From the NCBI GenBank assembly GCA_964369635.1, contig CAYJGN010000023.1:1-31048 (forward strand): a DNA stretch of 31,048 nucleotides, given 5' to 3'. The number at the start of each line of letters is the position of its first letter. The stretch's first letter is position 1. Shown one piece after another: positions 8,204 through 15,585 of this stretch. The notes under the pieces are model-generated. The model ran no database searches and had not been told where the DNA came from. It saw nothing but the letters and a program-made list of their open reading frames with translations. Source of the stretch: CAYJGN01 sp964369635 (GTDB taxonomy: Bacteria > Bacillota > Clostridia > Oscillospirales > Ruminococcaceae). The position numbers and the translations under genes were made by a program.

Positions 8204-10054
8204 TTATGGGGTAGGGGTGCTGCTGCTCTCGCTACTAGAGCTACTGTCGGCTACTACTTCAAAGTTTGCAATTATAGTCATAGATGCTGTTTGTCCGACA
8301 GGCACTTGGAAAGATAGTGTTTGTGATGTGCCACCGCTTGAGCCATCATTCAATACCCAGCTAACAAATCTATATCCTGGGTTTGCAGTTGCGGTAACTG
8401 TCACTGTTTCGCCTGGTAATGCAGAGGTTATATTCGGTGAAAAGGTGCCTGCTGCAATATCGTTTCCTGTAATAGTTATAGTGACAGGATTTGGAGTCGG
8501 GGTTGAGCTACTGCTACTGCTGCTCGATGATGAGCTTGAACTACTTGAAGAGCTACTTGAAGAGCTATCTTCGCTTTTTTCTTTAAAATAAGCAGTAATC
8601 TGGACGCTGTTCGGCGTATTATCATCCACTGTATAGACTATCGTTGCATTTTCGCTAAATTGATGTTTGCCGCTCGTGTCGGTCCAGTAATCAAATTCAT
8701 AACCTGCCGCCGGTGTTGCGGTGACGGTTATAGCGTCACCTCTCGTAACAGTTTGAGCGCCGTTTAGAGATATGCCTCCATGCCCAGTACTACCGGATGC
8801 CACTGATAATGTTATCGAAACATTTTCACTAAGCTCTGAGCTTGAACTTGAGCCGTTATCTTCGATAAAGTGGGCGGTGGCGATTATTCCGCCATCTGCA
8901 TTTTCTGGTACTGTAAAAGTTAGGGATGGATTATTTATATCTTCAATTCTGCCGTTTGTAACCGTCCAGTGGCTGAAAGCATATCCATCGTTTGCAACAG
9001 CTATAACAGTTGTTGCGCTCTTTCCTATCTCTATGGCCTGAACAACTTCGCCCTCAACCCTGCCGTAAATGGCGTTGTTTACTTCAAAGCGAACTTCGAT
9101 ACCATCTTGTGATGTACTACTACTGCTGCTTGATGAGCTTGGAATTACTTGCGGAGTAGGCTCATATCGAACAGGAACTGCCTTAAGCGATGGACGATCG
9201 TCCTCAGTTATATAGCTATGCTCTAAAACATAATTTATAAACGCTTCAGCACCTTCATCGCTTAGATGGATACCATCCATAACAAAATAGTTGGGATCTC
9301 CATAGCCTGTGCTATCGCGAAGAGCCTCAATGCTATTTAAAAACATACAGTCCATATCGCGTGCAAGCTCAACAAGTGCGTTGTTTAAATCGTCAATATC
9401 GTTCATAGATATGTTGTTATAATCACGAACACGAGCAACAGGGGGTACAGTATTTATTATTATATCAACAGATGGATAGTGGTATCTTATATCATCAATA
9501 AGTTTCATGTATCCGTCGATAAAATCATCAACATTGGTTATTGATGCATCGTTTGTACCGAATGTTATTATAACTCGGCGCGGTTGGATAATAGAAACTG
9601 CCTCTGCAATAGAAACGGGATCATCCCTATCTCTAAAATATACCCTCTCATCATTCACAGCTCCGTTTATACCCATAGATACAAATGAGATATTATTCTG
9701 GAGGGTTGTGAAATCAAAGTTTATAAGGCGGTAGGTATTGCTATCGCCAATAAACAAGGTCTCATCAAGATAATCTGGATCGAGAAGCTCAGTTTTTTGC
9801 AGTATAACATCGCTGTACGCCTCTTGGTCAATAGCTCCAGAGTCGCTATTATAGCTATCAGAGCTTGATTGCGAGGATGAAGATGCCGACCCGCCTTTGC
9901 TACTTGTTAAAACCAAAATAACAACAGTTATTGCAGCTACCGCTAAAACAGTTGCTGCGGCTATCAGACTAACCATCAATGGATTATTTTTTATATAATC
10001 CGCTATCCTCTCAAAAATTTCGCCTATATCAAATGTTTTGTTTCTTCTACTCAA
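8204..10054 (-). CDS. Membrane-anchored SGNH/GDSL hydrolase with serine linkers and InlB-type repeats
   Basis: A 616-residue surface protein. Residues 1-25 are probably cytoplasmic and 26-50 form one membrane anchor. A serine-rich stalk leads to an SGNH esterase domain (about 95-285): block I IGDSN (Ser105), MGING, FGTND (166-169) and MDGIH (Asp260, His263), giving a complete Ser-Asp-His triad. Three beta-rich repeats follow (about 318-397, 412-491 and 520-600), each with the GYxFxxW signature of divergent InlB B-repeats, separated by serine linkers of which one is about 22 Ser long. There is no LPXTG. The start is TTG, preceded by GAGGTGAT; no in-frame ATG lies nearby. A good promoter sits just upstream. 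Substrate unknown; cell-wall or polysaccharide O-acetyl groups are plausible for the family. Confidence 0.88.
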   Translation of the reverse strand: MSRRNKTFDIGEIFERIADYIKNNPLMVSLIAAATVLAVAAITVVILVLTSSKGGSASSSSQSSSDSYNSDSGAIDQEAYSDVILQKTELLDPDYLDETLFIGDSNTYRLINFDFTTLQNNISFVSMGINGAVNDERVYFRDRDDPVSIAEAVSIIQPRRVIITFGTNDASITNVDDFIDGYMKLIDDIRYHYPSVDIIINTVPPVARVRDYNNISMNDIDDLNNALVELARDMDCMFLNSIEALRDSTGYGDPNYFVMDGIHLSDEGAEAFINYVLEHSYITEDDRPSLKAVPVRYEPTPQVIPSSSSSSSSTSQDGIEVRFEVNNAIYGRVEGEVVQAIEIGKSATTVIAVANDGYAFSHWTVTNGRIEDINNPSLTFTVPENADGGIIATAHFIEDNGSSSSSELSENVSITLSVASGSTGHGGISLNGAQTVTRGDAITVTATPAAGYEFDYWTDTSGKHQFSENATIVYTVDDNTPNSVQITAYFKEKSEDSSSSSSSSSSSSSSSSSSSSSTPTPNPVTITITGNDIAAGTFSPNITSALPGETVTVTATANPGYRFVSWVLNDGSSGGTSQTLSFQVPVGQTASMTIIANFEVVADSSSSSESSSTPTP

Positions 10055-10074
10055 AATATCACCTCAACACATTG

Positions 10075-10103
10075 ATTATACTACATTTTGAAGGATTTGT
10101 CAT
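10075..10103 (-). promoter_or_regulatory. Promoter of the SGNH-ccdA-tlpA-cofE operon
   Basis: On the minus strand: ATGACA (10103-10098), a 17-base spacer and TATAAT (10080-10075). Transcription would begin near 10068, leaving a leader of only about 14 bases that is mostly ribosome binding site. Confidence 0.7.
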
Positions 10104-10165
10104 TTATAAAAGTAAAAAGTTTCGTCTCAGTTTATTTTTTATTAGTTAGGTAAAGGATTTGTCAT
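10091..10165. repeat. Pair of 13-bp direct repeats at the SGNH promoter
   Basis: AAGGATTTGTCAT occurs at 10091-10103 and again at 10153-10165, 62 bp apart (close to six helical turns). The first copy overlaps the -35 element. The arrangement resembles paired regulator sites, but could also be a promoter duplication. Confidence 0.45.
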
Positions 10166-10526
10166 AAAATTTTTATAACACATTATTGCAAAAGAGAATG
10201 CGGAGTAGTAACAATAACTATTACTATTAATTATATAGTATAATGTATATCTGTTTTTTATGTGGCAAAAATAAAAATTCACAACGTAAAAAACCGCTCT
10301 CTTGCAGTAAGAGCGGCTTTTTAAATAGGAGATAATAATCATGAAAAAGTTCTTGAGTTAAATATATCATTGAACAGCGAAAAAGTCTTGAACAAATTAT
10401 TAACTTGATGTAAAAAAACAAGCAATTAACTGTAAATAAATTTAGAAGAGTAGGGGAGGACTGACGTTATAAAGCAAGGGGTGATGAGTATTTGATACCA
10501 TCTCGATTGTGTACTCTCGGTTGTGA
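10166..10526. other. Gene-free AT-rich stretch
   Basis: No credible gene. Apart from the hairpin at 10288-10322, only AT-rich sequence and short open frames without ribosome sites are seen. Confidence 0.6.
10288..10322 (-). terminator. Hairpin terminator downstream of the M15 peptidase and repeat element
   Basis: CCGCTCT (10294-10300) pairs with AGAGCGG (10310-10316). On the minus strand the stem is followed by T6; on the plus strand by CTTTTT, so it could work both ways. It is the first terminator met by minus-strand transcripts leaving the peptidase gene, which would therefore carry the whole repeat element in their 3' untranslated region. Confidence 0.7.
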
Positions 10527-10856
10527 TGTCTTTCGCTGGGGTTGCTTTCTTGTTTGCTGTCGTTTTCCCGCGTGCTGTCGTTTTATTGGATTGCTGTCAC
10601 TTTTAGGATCGCTGCCATTTTTTGGATTGGGGCGCTTTCTTGTCCGGTGTCGCTTTCTTGTTTGATGCCATTATCTTGTTTGGCGCCGCCCGCCCGCAGA
10701 AAACGCATCTCAATGCGCTTTATCGCATTCTATGCGATAAAGGCAAACCGAAGGTTTGCCTTTGCGGGCGGGCGGCATTCCCAAACCCAACGAAGCGACA
10801 CCCACGAACAAACGAAGCGACACCCACGAACAAACGAAACAGCACCCACAACCCAA
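10527..10856. repeat. GC-rich structured repeat element with nested hairpins
   Basis: The core is an outer perfect 13-bp inverted repeat, 10685-10697 with 10764-10776 (GCCGCCCGCCCGC), enclosing three consecutive hairpins: 10704-10708/10713-10717 (5 bp), 10719-10728/10732-10741 (10 bp) and 10739-10749/10753-10763 (11 bp, loop GAA). The last two share AAA at 10739-10741. On both sides lie degenerate units of about 19-22 bp. Left-flank units such as GGTGTCGCTTTCTTGTTTG (10646-10664) resemble the reverse complement of the right-flank tandem repeat, so the whole element is an extended imperfect palindrome. It is clearly richer in G and C than its surroundings. I recognise no named family. A dispersed palindromic repeat or a structured RNA are both possible. 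Confidence 0.7.
10791..10856 (+). repeat. 22-bp tandem repeat, three copies
   Basis: Units 10791-10812 and 10813-10834 are identical (CGAAGCGACACCCACGAACA plus AA). A third, 10835-10856, is degenerate. They form the right flank of the structured element and end 20 bp before the stop of the M15 peptidase gene. Confidence 0.85.
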
Positions 10857-10875
10857 CTTATGCAAAAGAATTACT

Positions 10876-11562
10876 TTATGGATCAACAGTTGTGCTTGTT
10901 TCGCCGCTCCCACCTACCTCTGTTGCGATATTCTGCCAGCTTATGCAACCGCAGATACCATCAGAGGATAACCCTTGGCAACGCTGCCAATTTTTAAGAG
11001 CGGTTTCGGTGTTACTTCCAAATATTCCATCAAGCCCACCGGCACTAAACCCGAGGGTATTTAGAGCATCTTGAAGAATAAGGGTGTAGACCCCTCTGCT
11101 ACCTCTTTTTTGAGTGGGGTAACCTGCTCTTGTAGAACAGGCGGGGGTTCCAGTTCGTCTGTCAAAATGAACCCAAGTCGGGGTTAAAGATAGCGGCTCA
11201 ACATATCCCCAAACCCCGCTATCAACGGCAGTATCGTAAAGCTCTTTGCGCTCAGCTGCTGTGAATATCTGTCCGCAATCGAATGCAACACCTGCATAAT
11301 GCTGACTTTGGGATGAATGTCCGCCTTCCCAAATTCGTTTAAAGGCATACCCCAAATAGATAGGCTCACCGTATTCCTCGCGTGTTATGTTCCAAGCTTG
11401 CATTGCCGCTTTAGTTGTCCAGAGCAACGTGGATTTCGAAGAGCCTCGAAACTCCGAAACAAGCAAAGACCCGCCCTCATTATAGGGCATTTTATCACCC
11501 TCGTTTAAAAAAAATGTCTCGATATTTTTATTTATCTCATCATAAACTAATACCTTTGCCAT
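10876..11562 (-). CDS. M15-like peptidoglycan peptidase with PG_binding_1 domain
   Basis: A 228-residue protein with two domains. Residues about 25-140 look like a D-Ala-D-Ala carboxypeptidase/endopeptidase fold of the M15 type: the zinc-ligand pattern SQHYAGVAFD (His88, Asp95) and WVHFD (His132, Asp134) is present. Residues about 155-213 form a PG_binding_1 domain, with LQDALNTLGF, LDGIFGSNTETALKNWQ and DGICGCISW. The start at 11562 is chosen over 11583 because AGGAG lies 5 bases before it. No signal peptide is seen, which is more like a phage endolysin or a mother-cell enzyme than a normal exported hydrolase. No phage genes surround it. The two short internal Cys pairs are unexplained. Confidence 0.8.
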   Translation of the reverse strand: MAKVLVYDEINKNIETFFLNEGDKMPYNEGGSLLVSEFRGSSKSTLLWTTKAAMQAWNITREEYGEPIYLGYAFKRIWEGGHSSQSQHYAGVAFDCGQIFTAAERKELYDTAVDSGVWGYVEPLSLTPTWVHFDRRTGTPACSTRAGYPTQKRGSRGVYTLILQDALNTLGFSAGGLDGIFGSNTETALKNWQRCQGLSSDGICGCISWQNIATEVGGSGETSTTVDP

Positions 11563-11634
11563 AAAAACTCCTAACCGCACCAATTTGGCATAATCTATTA
11601 AAAGCTACTTAAAAAGTCGGCTTCTCTTAACACC

Positions 11635-11640
11635 ATTATA
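11635..11640 (-). promoter_or_regulatory. Possible -10 element of the M15 peptidase promoter
   Basis: TATAAT on the minus strand, about 70 bases before the start codon at 11562. No good -35 element is seen 16-18 bases upstream, so this is tentative. Confidence 0.35.
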
Positions 11641-11699
11641 TGATTTAAAAATAAAAGCGACACTCAGCATACATAGGCTTAAAACTATTAGCTTAATAC

Positions 11700-11736
11700 A
11701 AAAAAGGAAAAGAGATATGCTTTAACATATCTCTTT
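11700..11736 (-). terminator. Terminator of the vWA protein gene
   Basis: AAAGAGATATG (11709-11719) pairs perfectly with CATATCTCTTT (11726-11736), with a 6-base loop. On the minus strand the stem runs into a T-rich tract. It lies about 30 bases after the stop codon at 11765. Confidence 0.85.
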
Positions 11737-11764
11737 ATACTTAATATTAATTTAGATTAAAATA

Positions 11765-14257
11765 TTACTTTGCGTATACTTCTTCGTCGTCTTTGCTCTG
11801 TTTTTTAACGATAGCTAAAACAACTGCCTGAACAAAAGCGATAGCTGCCATTAGAATAGTCCATTTGTCTGTCCAGATCATTGGAAGGGTCATATCTTCT
11901 GTTAGGATAAATGCAATGATTGCAGCAAGTGCAACAACTACGCTAAACCCTCTGAAGAATCCACGACGCTTATAGTTCTCGTCCTTTTCGCCATTTTCAT
12001 CTTTTCTCTCTTTGAAGTAGTTTATAAGGAGATAGATAGAAGTTAGAGCTGTAAGAACTGTTAGTATTAGGTTTAGAAGCGCCCAAGCAGCTCCGCTTGA
12101 TAGTGGTGCCTGTGGGTCATCAATTACAACTTCATCTGGGCCATCATCAAGTGGTGGTTCTGGATCTGGGATAACTATTGGATCTTCTTCCTCTTCGTCA
12201 TCTGGCTCTACTGGAGGTATAACTGGTACTACTGGAGGATCTACTGGAGGGTCATTCTCTTCAATTACAGGTTGAATTGGTGGTTGCTCGATTTCACCTA
12301 AAACCTGAAGCTCTGGGTCGCCGAGGTCGTTTCTTGATTTTTCTTCTTCGCCCTCTTTGTACTCAACTATATGCTCTTCATTTGTTGGGTAGAATGCAGC
12401 TGGCATACCAAGATCAGTTGCAACGATAAAGAATTTTAGTATTGATGAATTTTTATCAACTGTTCCGATATTAACTTGTATCTGCTGGCGTGTTTCGCCG
12501 TTATAGTCGATAGTTTCTATCTGGTATTCGTATAGGTCAAGTGTTGCATCGGTATTCTCTGTAAGTGGTATCGCTGTGCCATTATCAGTTAGTGTTATCG
12601 GATGTGTTGCATCAATTAGTATCTCGAAATCCGCTGTGATAACGTCAGTTATAACGGTATCTGTTATCTCAGAGTGGCTTGCTTGCTCACCGTCGAATAT
12701 ATCCGAAATCATCTGTGACATACTGCTTATATCGTTTGCATTATTCCAACCCATAACAGAGTGGCTACCGCCTGTTGCTGTAGATAGTGCTTTTAGTTGT
12801 TCGGTATCTTTATAGATGCCAATTGTATTTATAACCGGTGCAAATCCGCTGTTTATAACGCTCATTCCGTTGTTTGCAATAACAGCTGGGTTTGTTTGGT
12901 CCTCGCTTGCAAGCTGTGTTACTGCATGGTAAGTTATCTCGTTAAATGTTTTTGTCCAGTGTCTCATCTGGCCACTGTATGGTAGGTCAAAACCTGTATG
13001 CGCTTCTGGTTTTCCGTCTGAAACCATAAGTATAACAACTTCTCTATCACTCTCCGCTCTCGACTCTGCAAATATCTTCGCCTGCTCGAGTGCAACTGTG
13101 AAGTTTGTGCCGTCTCCCGATGGATTTTCAACTGTTATGCCATCAGGGATATGATTATCATGATCATAAATGATGTTTCCGTTATCATCACGGAAAAGGT
13201 GAGCAGCCGACGGGCTTGTTGTTACGAAATCCGAAATAAACTCATCGTAGTTGTTTTGGAAGTTAAAGCTGTTTATAGTGTTTCCAGCAAACTGAACAAG
13301 TGCTACACGGTTGTTGTTTGTGTTGCCATTTCCGATGAGGAGCTCTGCTAAATCCTCTACTGCCAAAACGGCACTCGGCCATGCCAAAATGTTGTTTCCA
13401 AGGTATATGTTGTTCATACTTGTTGATTTATCAAGAAGTATAATAACGTCTGTATCTGAGCTCATCTGAACATCATTTATCGATAGTTCGAACTGTATGC
13501 TTCCTATTCTTGAAGCATAATCTTCCCACTGCGCTGTTTTGCTTCCGTTTAGACCAGCTGTTTCTGTTGTTGATGTACCATTTCCGTTTTGCTCTGTATT
13601 TGTATTGCCTAAAACTGCCGCCGGTAGCATATTTAGCGGTGATAGTGCGTCTGCTGAGTATGCAAGTGCATCGTAGTAGTTGCCGCCTGTTTTAAGTGAT
13701 AATGACCCTGCCCCAATATCTGCAAACTTTGCATATAGCTTAAATGTTGTGGTTGTATCTACCTTTGTGCCTGTCGCTATGTCGAATGTGTATCCAGCTG
13801 ATGTATCTGTAATAACCAGATCATCATTTGCATTCTCGGTAGCGCCCCAGCCTAAAAATGCGCTAAATCCCATTGGAACTTCTGCCGGTGGTGCGATAGC
13901 TGCAAACTGCTCTGCTGAAATTGTTACTGAGGTTACAACTCCTGCATCGTCTTTAACTACTGTCGGTGTTATTGTTGCATAGGTAGTGTCGATATTTCGA
14001 ATTCCCTCGACTGACGAAGTGTAGTTATCATATCGGAAGAGCTTATTTGTCAGCGAGTGAAACTCAACAACAAAAATCTCTTCTGCTCCACCTTCTCCAT
14101 TGCCATCGCCATTTTTTAATGTTTCATCTTGCTCATCGCCTGGCAATGTTGCAGGTGTACCGCCTTCTGCTGATGTCATAAAACTTGTTATACCAAAACA
14201 AGATATTAAAACAACTGCCGCTAAAAATGTGCTCAGTGCTCGTTTAAATTTACTCAT
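11765..14257 (-). CDS. Secreted von Willebrand factor A protein with C-terminal membrane segments
   Basis: An 830-residue surface protein. Residues 1-30 are a signal peptide (KFKR, then a hydrophobic core). LISC at 17-20 could be a lipobox, but the hydrophobic stretch continues past Cys20, so ordinary cleavage near Ala30 is equally possible. A beta-rich region (about 60-260) with an InlB-like segment precedes a vWA domain (about 268-525) whose metal site DxSxS is intact (Asp276, Ser278, Ser280), with Thr384 and SDG (Asp414). A beta domain (530-650) is followed by a Pro/acidic stalk (655-715), then VIDDPQAPLSSGAAWALLNL and three membrane segments (about 724-746, 770-786 and 798-816). Likely a cell-surface adhesive or scaffolding protein; the ligand is unknown. 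It has its own promoter and terminator. Confidence 0.85.
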   Translation of the reverse strand: MSKFKRALSTFLAAVVLISCFGITSFMTSAEGGTPATLPGDEQDETLKNGDGNGEGGAEEIFVVEFHSLTNKLFRYDNYTSSVEGIRNIDTTYATITPTVVKDDAGVVTSVTISAEQFAAIAPPAEVPMGFSAFLGWGATENANDDLVITDTSAGYTFDIATGTKVDTTTTFKLYAKFADIGAGSLSLKTGGNYYDALAYSADALSPLNMLPAAVLGNTNTEQNGNGTSTTETAGLNGSKTAQWEDYASRIGSIQFELSINDVQMSSDTDVIILLDKSTSMNNIYLGNNILAWPSAVLAVEDLAELLIGNGNTNNNRVALVQFAGNTINSFNFQNNYDEFISDFVTTSPSAAHLFRDDNGNIIYDHDNHIPDGITVENPSGDGTNFTVALEQAKIFAESRAESDREVVILMVSDGKPEAHTGFDLPYSGQMRHWTKTFNEITYHAVTQLASEDQTNPAVIANNGMSVINSGFAPVINTIGIYKDTEQLKALSTATGGSHSVMGWNNANDISSMSQMISDIFDGEQASHSEITDTVITDVITADFEILIDATHPITLTDNGTAIPLTENTDATLDLYEYQIETIDYNGETRQQIQVNIGTVDKNSSILKFFIVATDLGMPAAFYPTNEEHIVEYKEGEEEKSRNDLGDPELQVLGEIEQPPIQPVIEENDPPVDPPVVPVIPPVEPDDEEEEDPIVIPDPEPPLDDGPDEVVIDDPQAPLSSGAAWALLNLILTVLTALTSIYLLINYFKERKDENGEKDENYKRRGFFRGFSVVVALAAIIAFILTEDMTLPMIWTDKWTILMAAIAFVQAVVLAIVKKQSKDDEEVYAK

Positions 14258-14278
14258 AATTCATACCCCTTCACTCTT

Positions 14279-14322
14279 AATTTATATCACTTTAAGATAT
14301 TTCCAAACGAGTGATATAAATT
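14279..14322 (-). promoter_or_regulatory. Perfect 12-bp hairpin at the 5' end of the vWA mRNA
   Basis: AATTTATATCAC (14279-14290) and GTGATATAAATT (14311-14322) are exact reverse complements around a 20-base loop. The hairpin lies just after the predicted start of transcription and before the AAGGGG ribosome site, so it may be a 5' stabiliser or a regulator site. Confidence 0.6.
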
Positions 14323-14336
14323 TCTTAACTGATTAC

Positions 14337-14345
14337 AGTATATCA
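14337..14345 (-). promoter_or_regulatory. Extended -10 promoter of the vWA gene
   Basis: The minus strand reads TGATATACT, an extended -10 element (TGnTATACT), about 80 bases before the start codon. The -35 region is weak (CTGCAA, 16-base spacer). A stronger TTGACA further up (14438-14433) is 20 bases from a TATAAT (14412-14407), which is too far for a normal promoter. Confidence 0.55.
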
Positions 14346-14618
14346 TATAAAGGTTACATTGCAGTTACATTTGACATTTCTTCGATTTTTTGCTCTTCTA
14401 AACAAAATTATAAAAATAGTAAAACGATTACTTGTCAACAATTAACAAAAAATGCTATATTTTGAATTTCAAAATATATTAAATTATCCGAACTGTTTAA
14501 AATATTTTAATCAGTTTAGAGATAAGGTTTATATCAGTTTTCTTTCTTGTTTTCCTAAATTTTTAAGTTTTTTATAAAAAAACGTTATGGTTATTTTCTA
14601 AAGAATTTTAAATTTTAC
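14346..14618. other. AT-rich intergenic stretch with a 23-bp palindrome
   Basis: No gene seen. TATATTTTGAA (14456-14466) and TTCAAAATATA (14468-14478) form a perfect 11+1+11 dyad upstream of the vWA promoter region. The remainder is AT-rich with no feature I can name. Confidence 0.55.
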
Positions 14619-14662
14619 AAAAAAAACCTGCAAGTTTGAGTTTATCAAAAACTTGCAGGTTT
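14619..14662 (-). terminator. Terminator of the type IV pilus operon
   Basis: AAACCTGCAAGTTT (14624-14637) and AAACTTGCAGGTTT (14649-14662) are a perfect 14-bp stem with an 11-base loop. On the minus strand it is followed by a run of T, 15 bases after the last pilin gene's stop. Confidence 0.92.
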
Positions 14663-14677
14663 CATTCTATTTATCTA

Positions 14678-15199
14678 TTAGTTTGCATTCGTATAGCTCG
14701 GTCTAATTACATACTGCTTAGTATGAACAGTCTCGCCCTTTTTATCAAGTAGGGTCATGTCTATTGTTACGACAAAATCGTTAGTAGCAGAGTCGCCTGT
14801 AGATGACCACTGAAGGTCTATGGTATGGTCCATATAAAAACCTTCGGCAAGAACCTCGTTTGCTCCTGCAACATCTGCTCCTTCATATTCGCGCATAAGC
14901 ACCCCTGTTGTAGCGTCAATGCTATAAATAGCGGTGTGGTTATCAGTTGAAACACTAAGGAAATCGGGGTCGGTAGCATCAACCTCTTTTGCAAGCCTTA
15001 AATCATCGAGCAGCTCAGACATAGATTCGGTAGCGATAATCTCTATCTGACCGACATCGGAAACTTCTGTTTCGATACCTATCATCTGAACAAAGATCGT
15101 AGAAATAAAGCCGAGTAGAATGGCAAGAACCGCAAGAGCGGTCACCATTTCAATCAGTGTGAAACCTTTTTTGTTGTTTTTGTTTTTAATAAACTTCAT
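14678..15199 (-). CDS. Minor prepilin (GspJ/PilW-like position)
   Basis: A 173-residue prepilin. It has a 12-residue basic leader ending NNKKG, cleavage before Phe, and the sequence FTLIEMVTALAVLAILLGF with the conserved Glu at mature position 5. The rest is a soluble head of no recognised subtype, with the segment GQIEIIATESMSELLDDLRLAKE typical of the alpha1-C helix of minor pseudopilins. It is the last gene of the pilus operon, 38 bases after its neighbour. PilD would process it. With the two upstream minor prepilins it probably builds the priming or tip complex; the GspJ/PilW assignment comes from position and size only. Confidence 0.85.
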   Translation of the reverse strand: MKFIKNKNNKKGFTLIEMVTALAVLAILLGFISTIFVQMIGIETEVSDVGQIEIIATESMSELLDDLRLAKEVDATDPDFLSVSTDNHTAIYSIDATTGVLMREYEGADVAGANEVLAEGFYMDHTIDLQWSSTGDSATNDFVVTIDMTLLDKKGETVHTKQYVIRPSYTNAN

Positions 15200-15237
15200 A
15201 TCAATACCTAAAGAATTAAATTTTTATAAATTTGCGA

Positions 15238-15585
15238 TTACGGGTTTATATAGAAATAAAGAAGATCGTTTTCCGACATCGTAACACCACTATCCGAAAC
15301 CGAAACTGCCGTTGCAGCAGGGTCTGGTTTGGTGCTATCGCGCAGAGTTATCTCTATCTCAGTTGCTGTTTCGGTGAGTGTTCGCGCATTCATTGCATTA
15401 ACAGTTTGCGCAATAGCCGCTGTCTCGCGCTGGGTAGTTCGAAGGCTGCTTGTTGATGAGGTCACCATCGTGGTAACGCTTATTATAAGAACACTAAACA
15501 GCATAACTGCTATTATCGTTTCCATAAGCGACTCACCTCGCCGCTCCTTTAAAATACCTAAAAGCTTAATTTTGAAGTTTTTCAT
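15238..15585 (-). CDS. Minor prepilin (GspI/PilV-like)
   Basis: A short 115-residue prepilin-like protein. The 17-residue leader ends KERRG and is followed by ESLMETIIAVMLFSVLIISV, with Glu at mature position 5 and Glu at position 1 in place of the usual Phe. The ESLMETIIA pattern resembles GspI/PilV-type minor pilins. The ATG at 15585 lies 20 bases inside the end of the upstream gene with no clear ribosome site, which suggests translational coupling. The only other in-frame ATG would remove the processing site. It is small for the class, so the soluble head is minimal. Confidence 0.8.
   Translation of the reverse strand: MKNFKIKLLGILKERRGESLMETIIAVMLFSVLIISVTTMVTSSTSSLRTTQRETAAIAQTVNAMNARTLTETATEIEITLRDSTKPDPAATAVSVSDSGVTMSENDLLYFYINP

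Noticed and set aside
8204..8260. LPXTG-type sorting signal at the end of the SGNH protein
   Set aside because: The protein ends in a Ser/Thr/Pro tail with no LPXTG, hydrophobic segment or basic tail; it is anchored by its N-terminal helix instead.
10791..10856. CRISPR array
   Set aside because: The 22-bp units are directly adjacent with no spacers, and no cas gene is present.
10542..11074. Two overlapping plus-strand open frames of about 150 codons
   Set aside because: They run through the structured repeat and antisense to the M15 peptidase, have low-complexity Lys/Arg/Thr/Asn-rich sequence and no ribosome site.
10876..11562. Prophage remnant
   Set aside because: Only the lysin-like peptidase is present; no holin, structural, integrase or attachment-site sequence is seen nearby.
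14407..14438. TTGACA and TATAAT upstream of the vWA gene as its main promoter
   Set aside because: The spacer is 20 bases; the extended -10 element at 14337-14345 is a better candidate.
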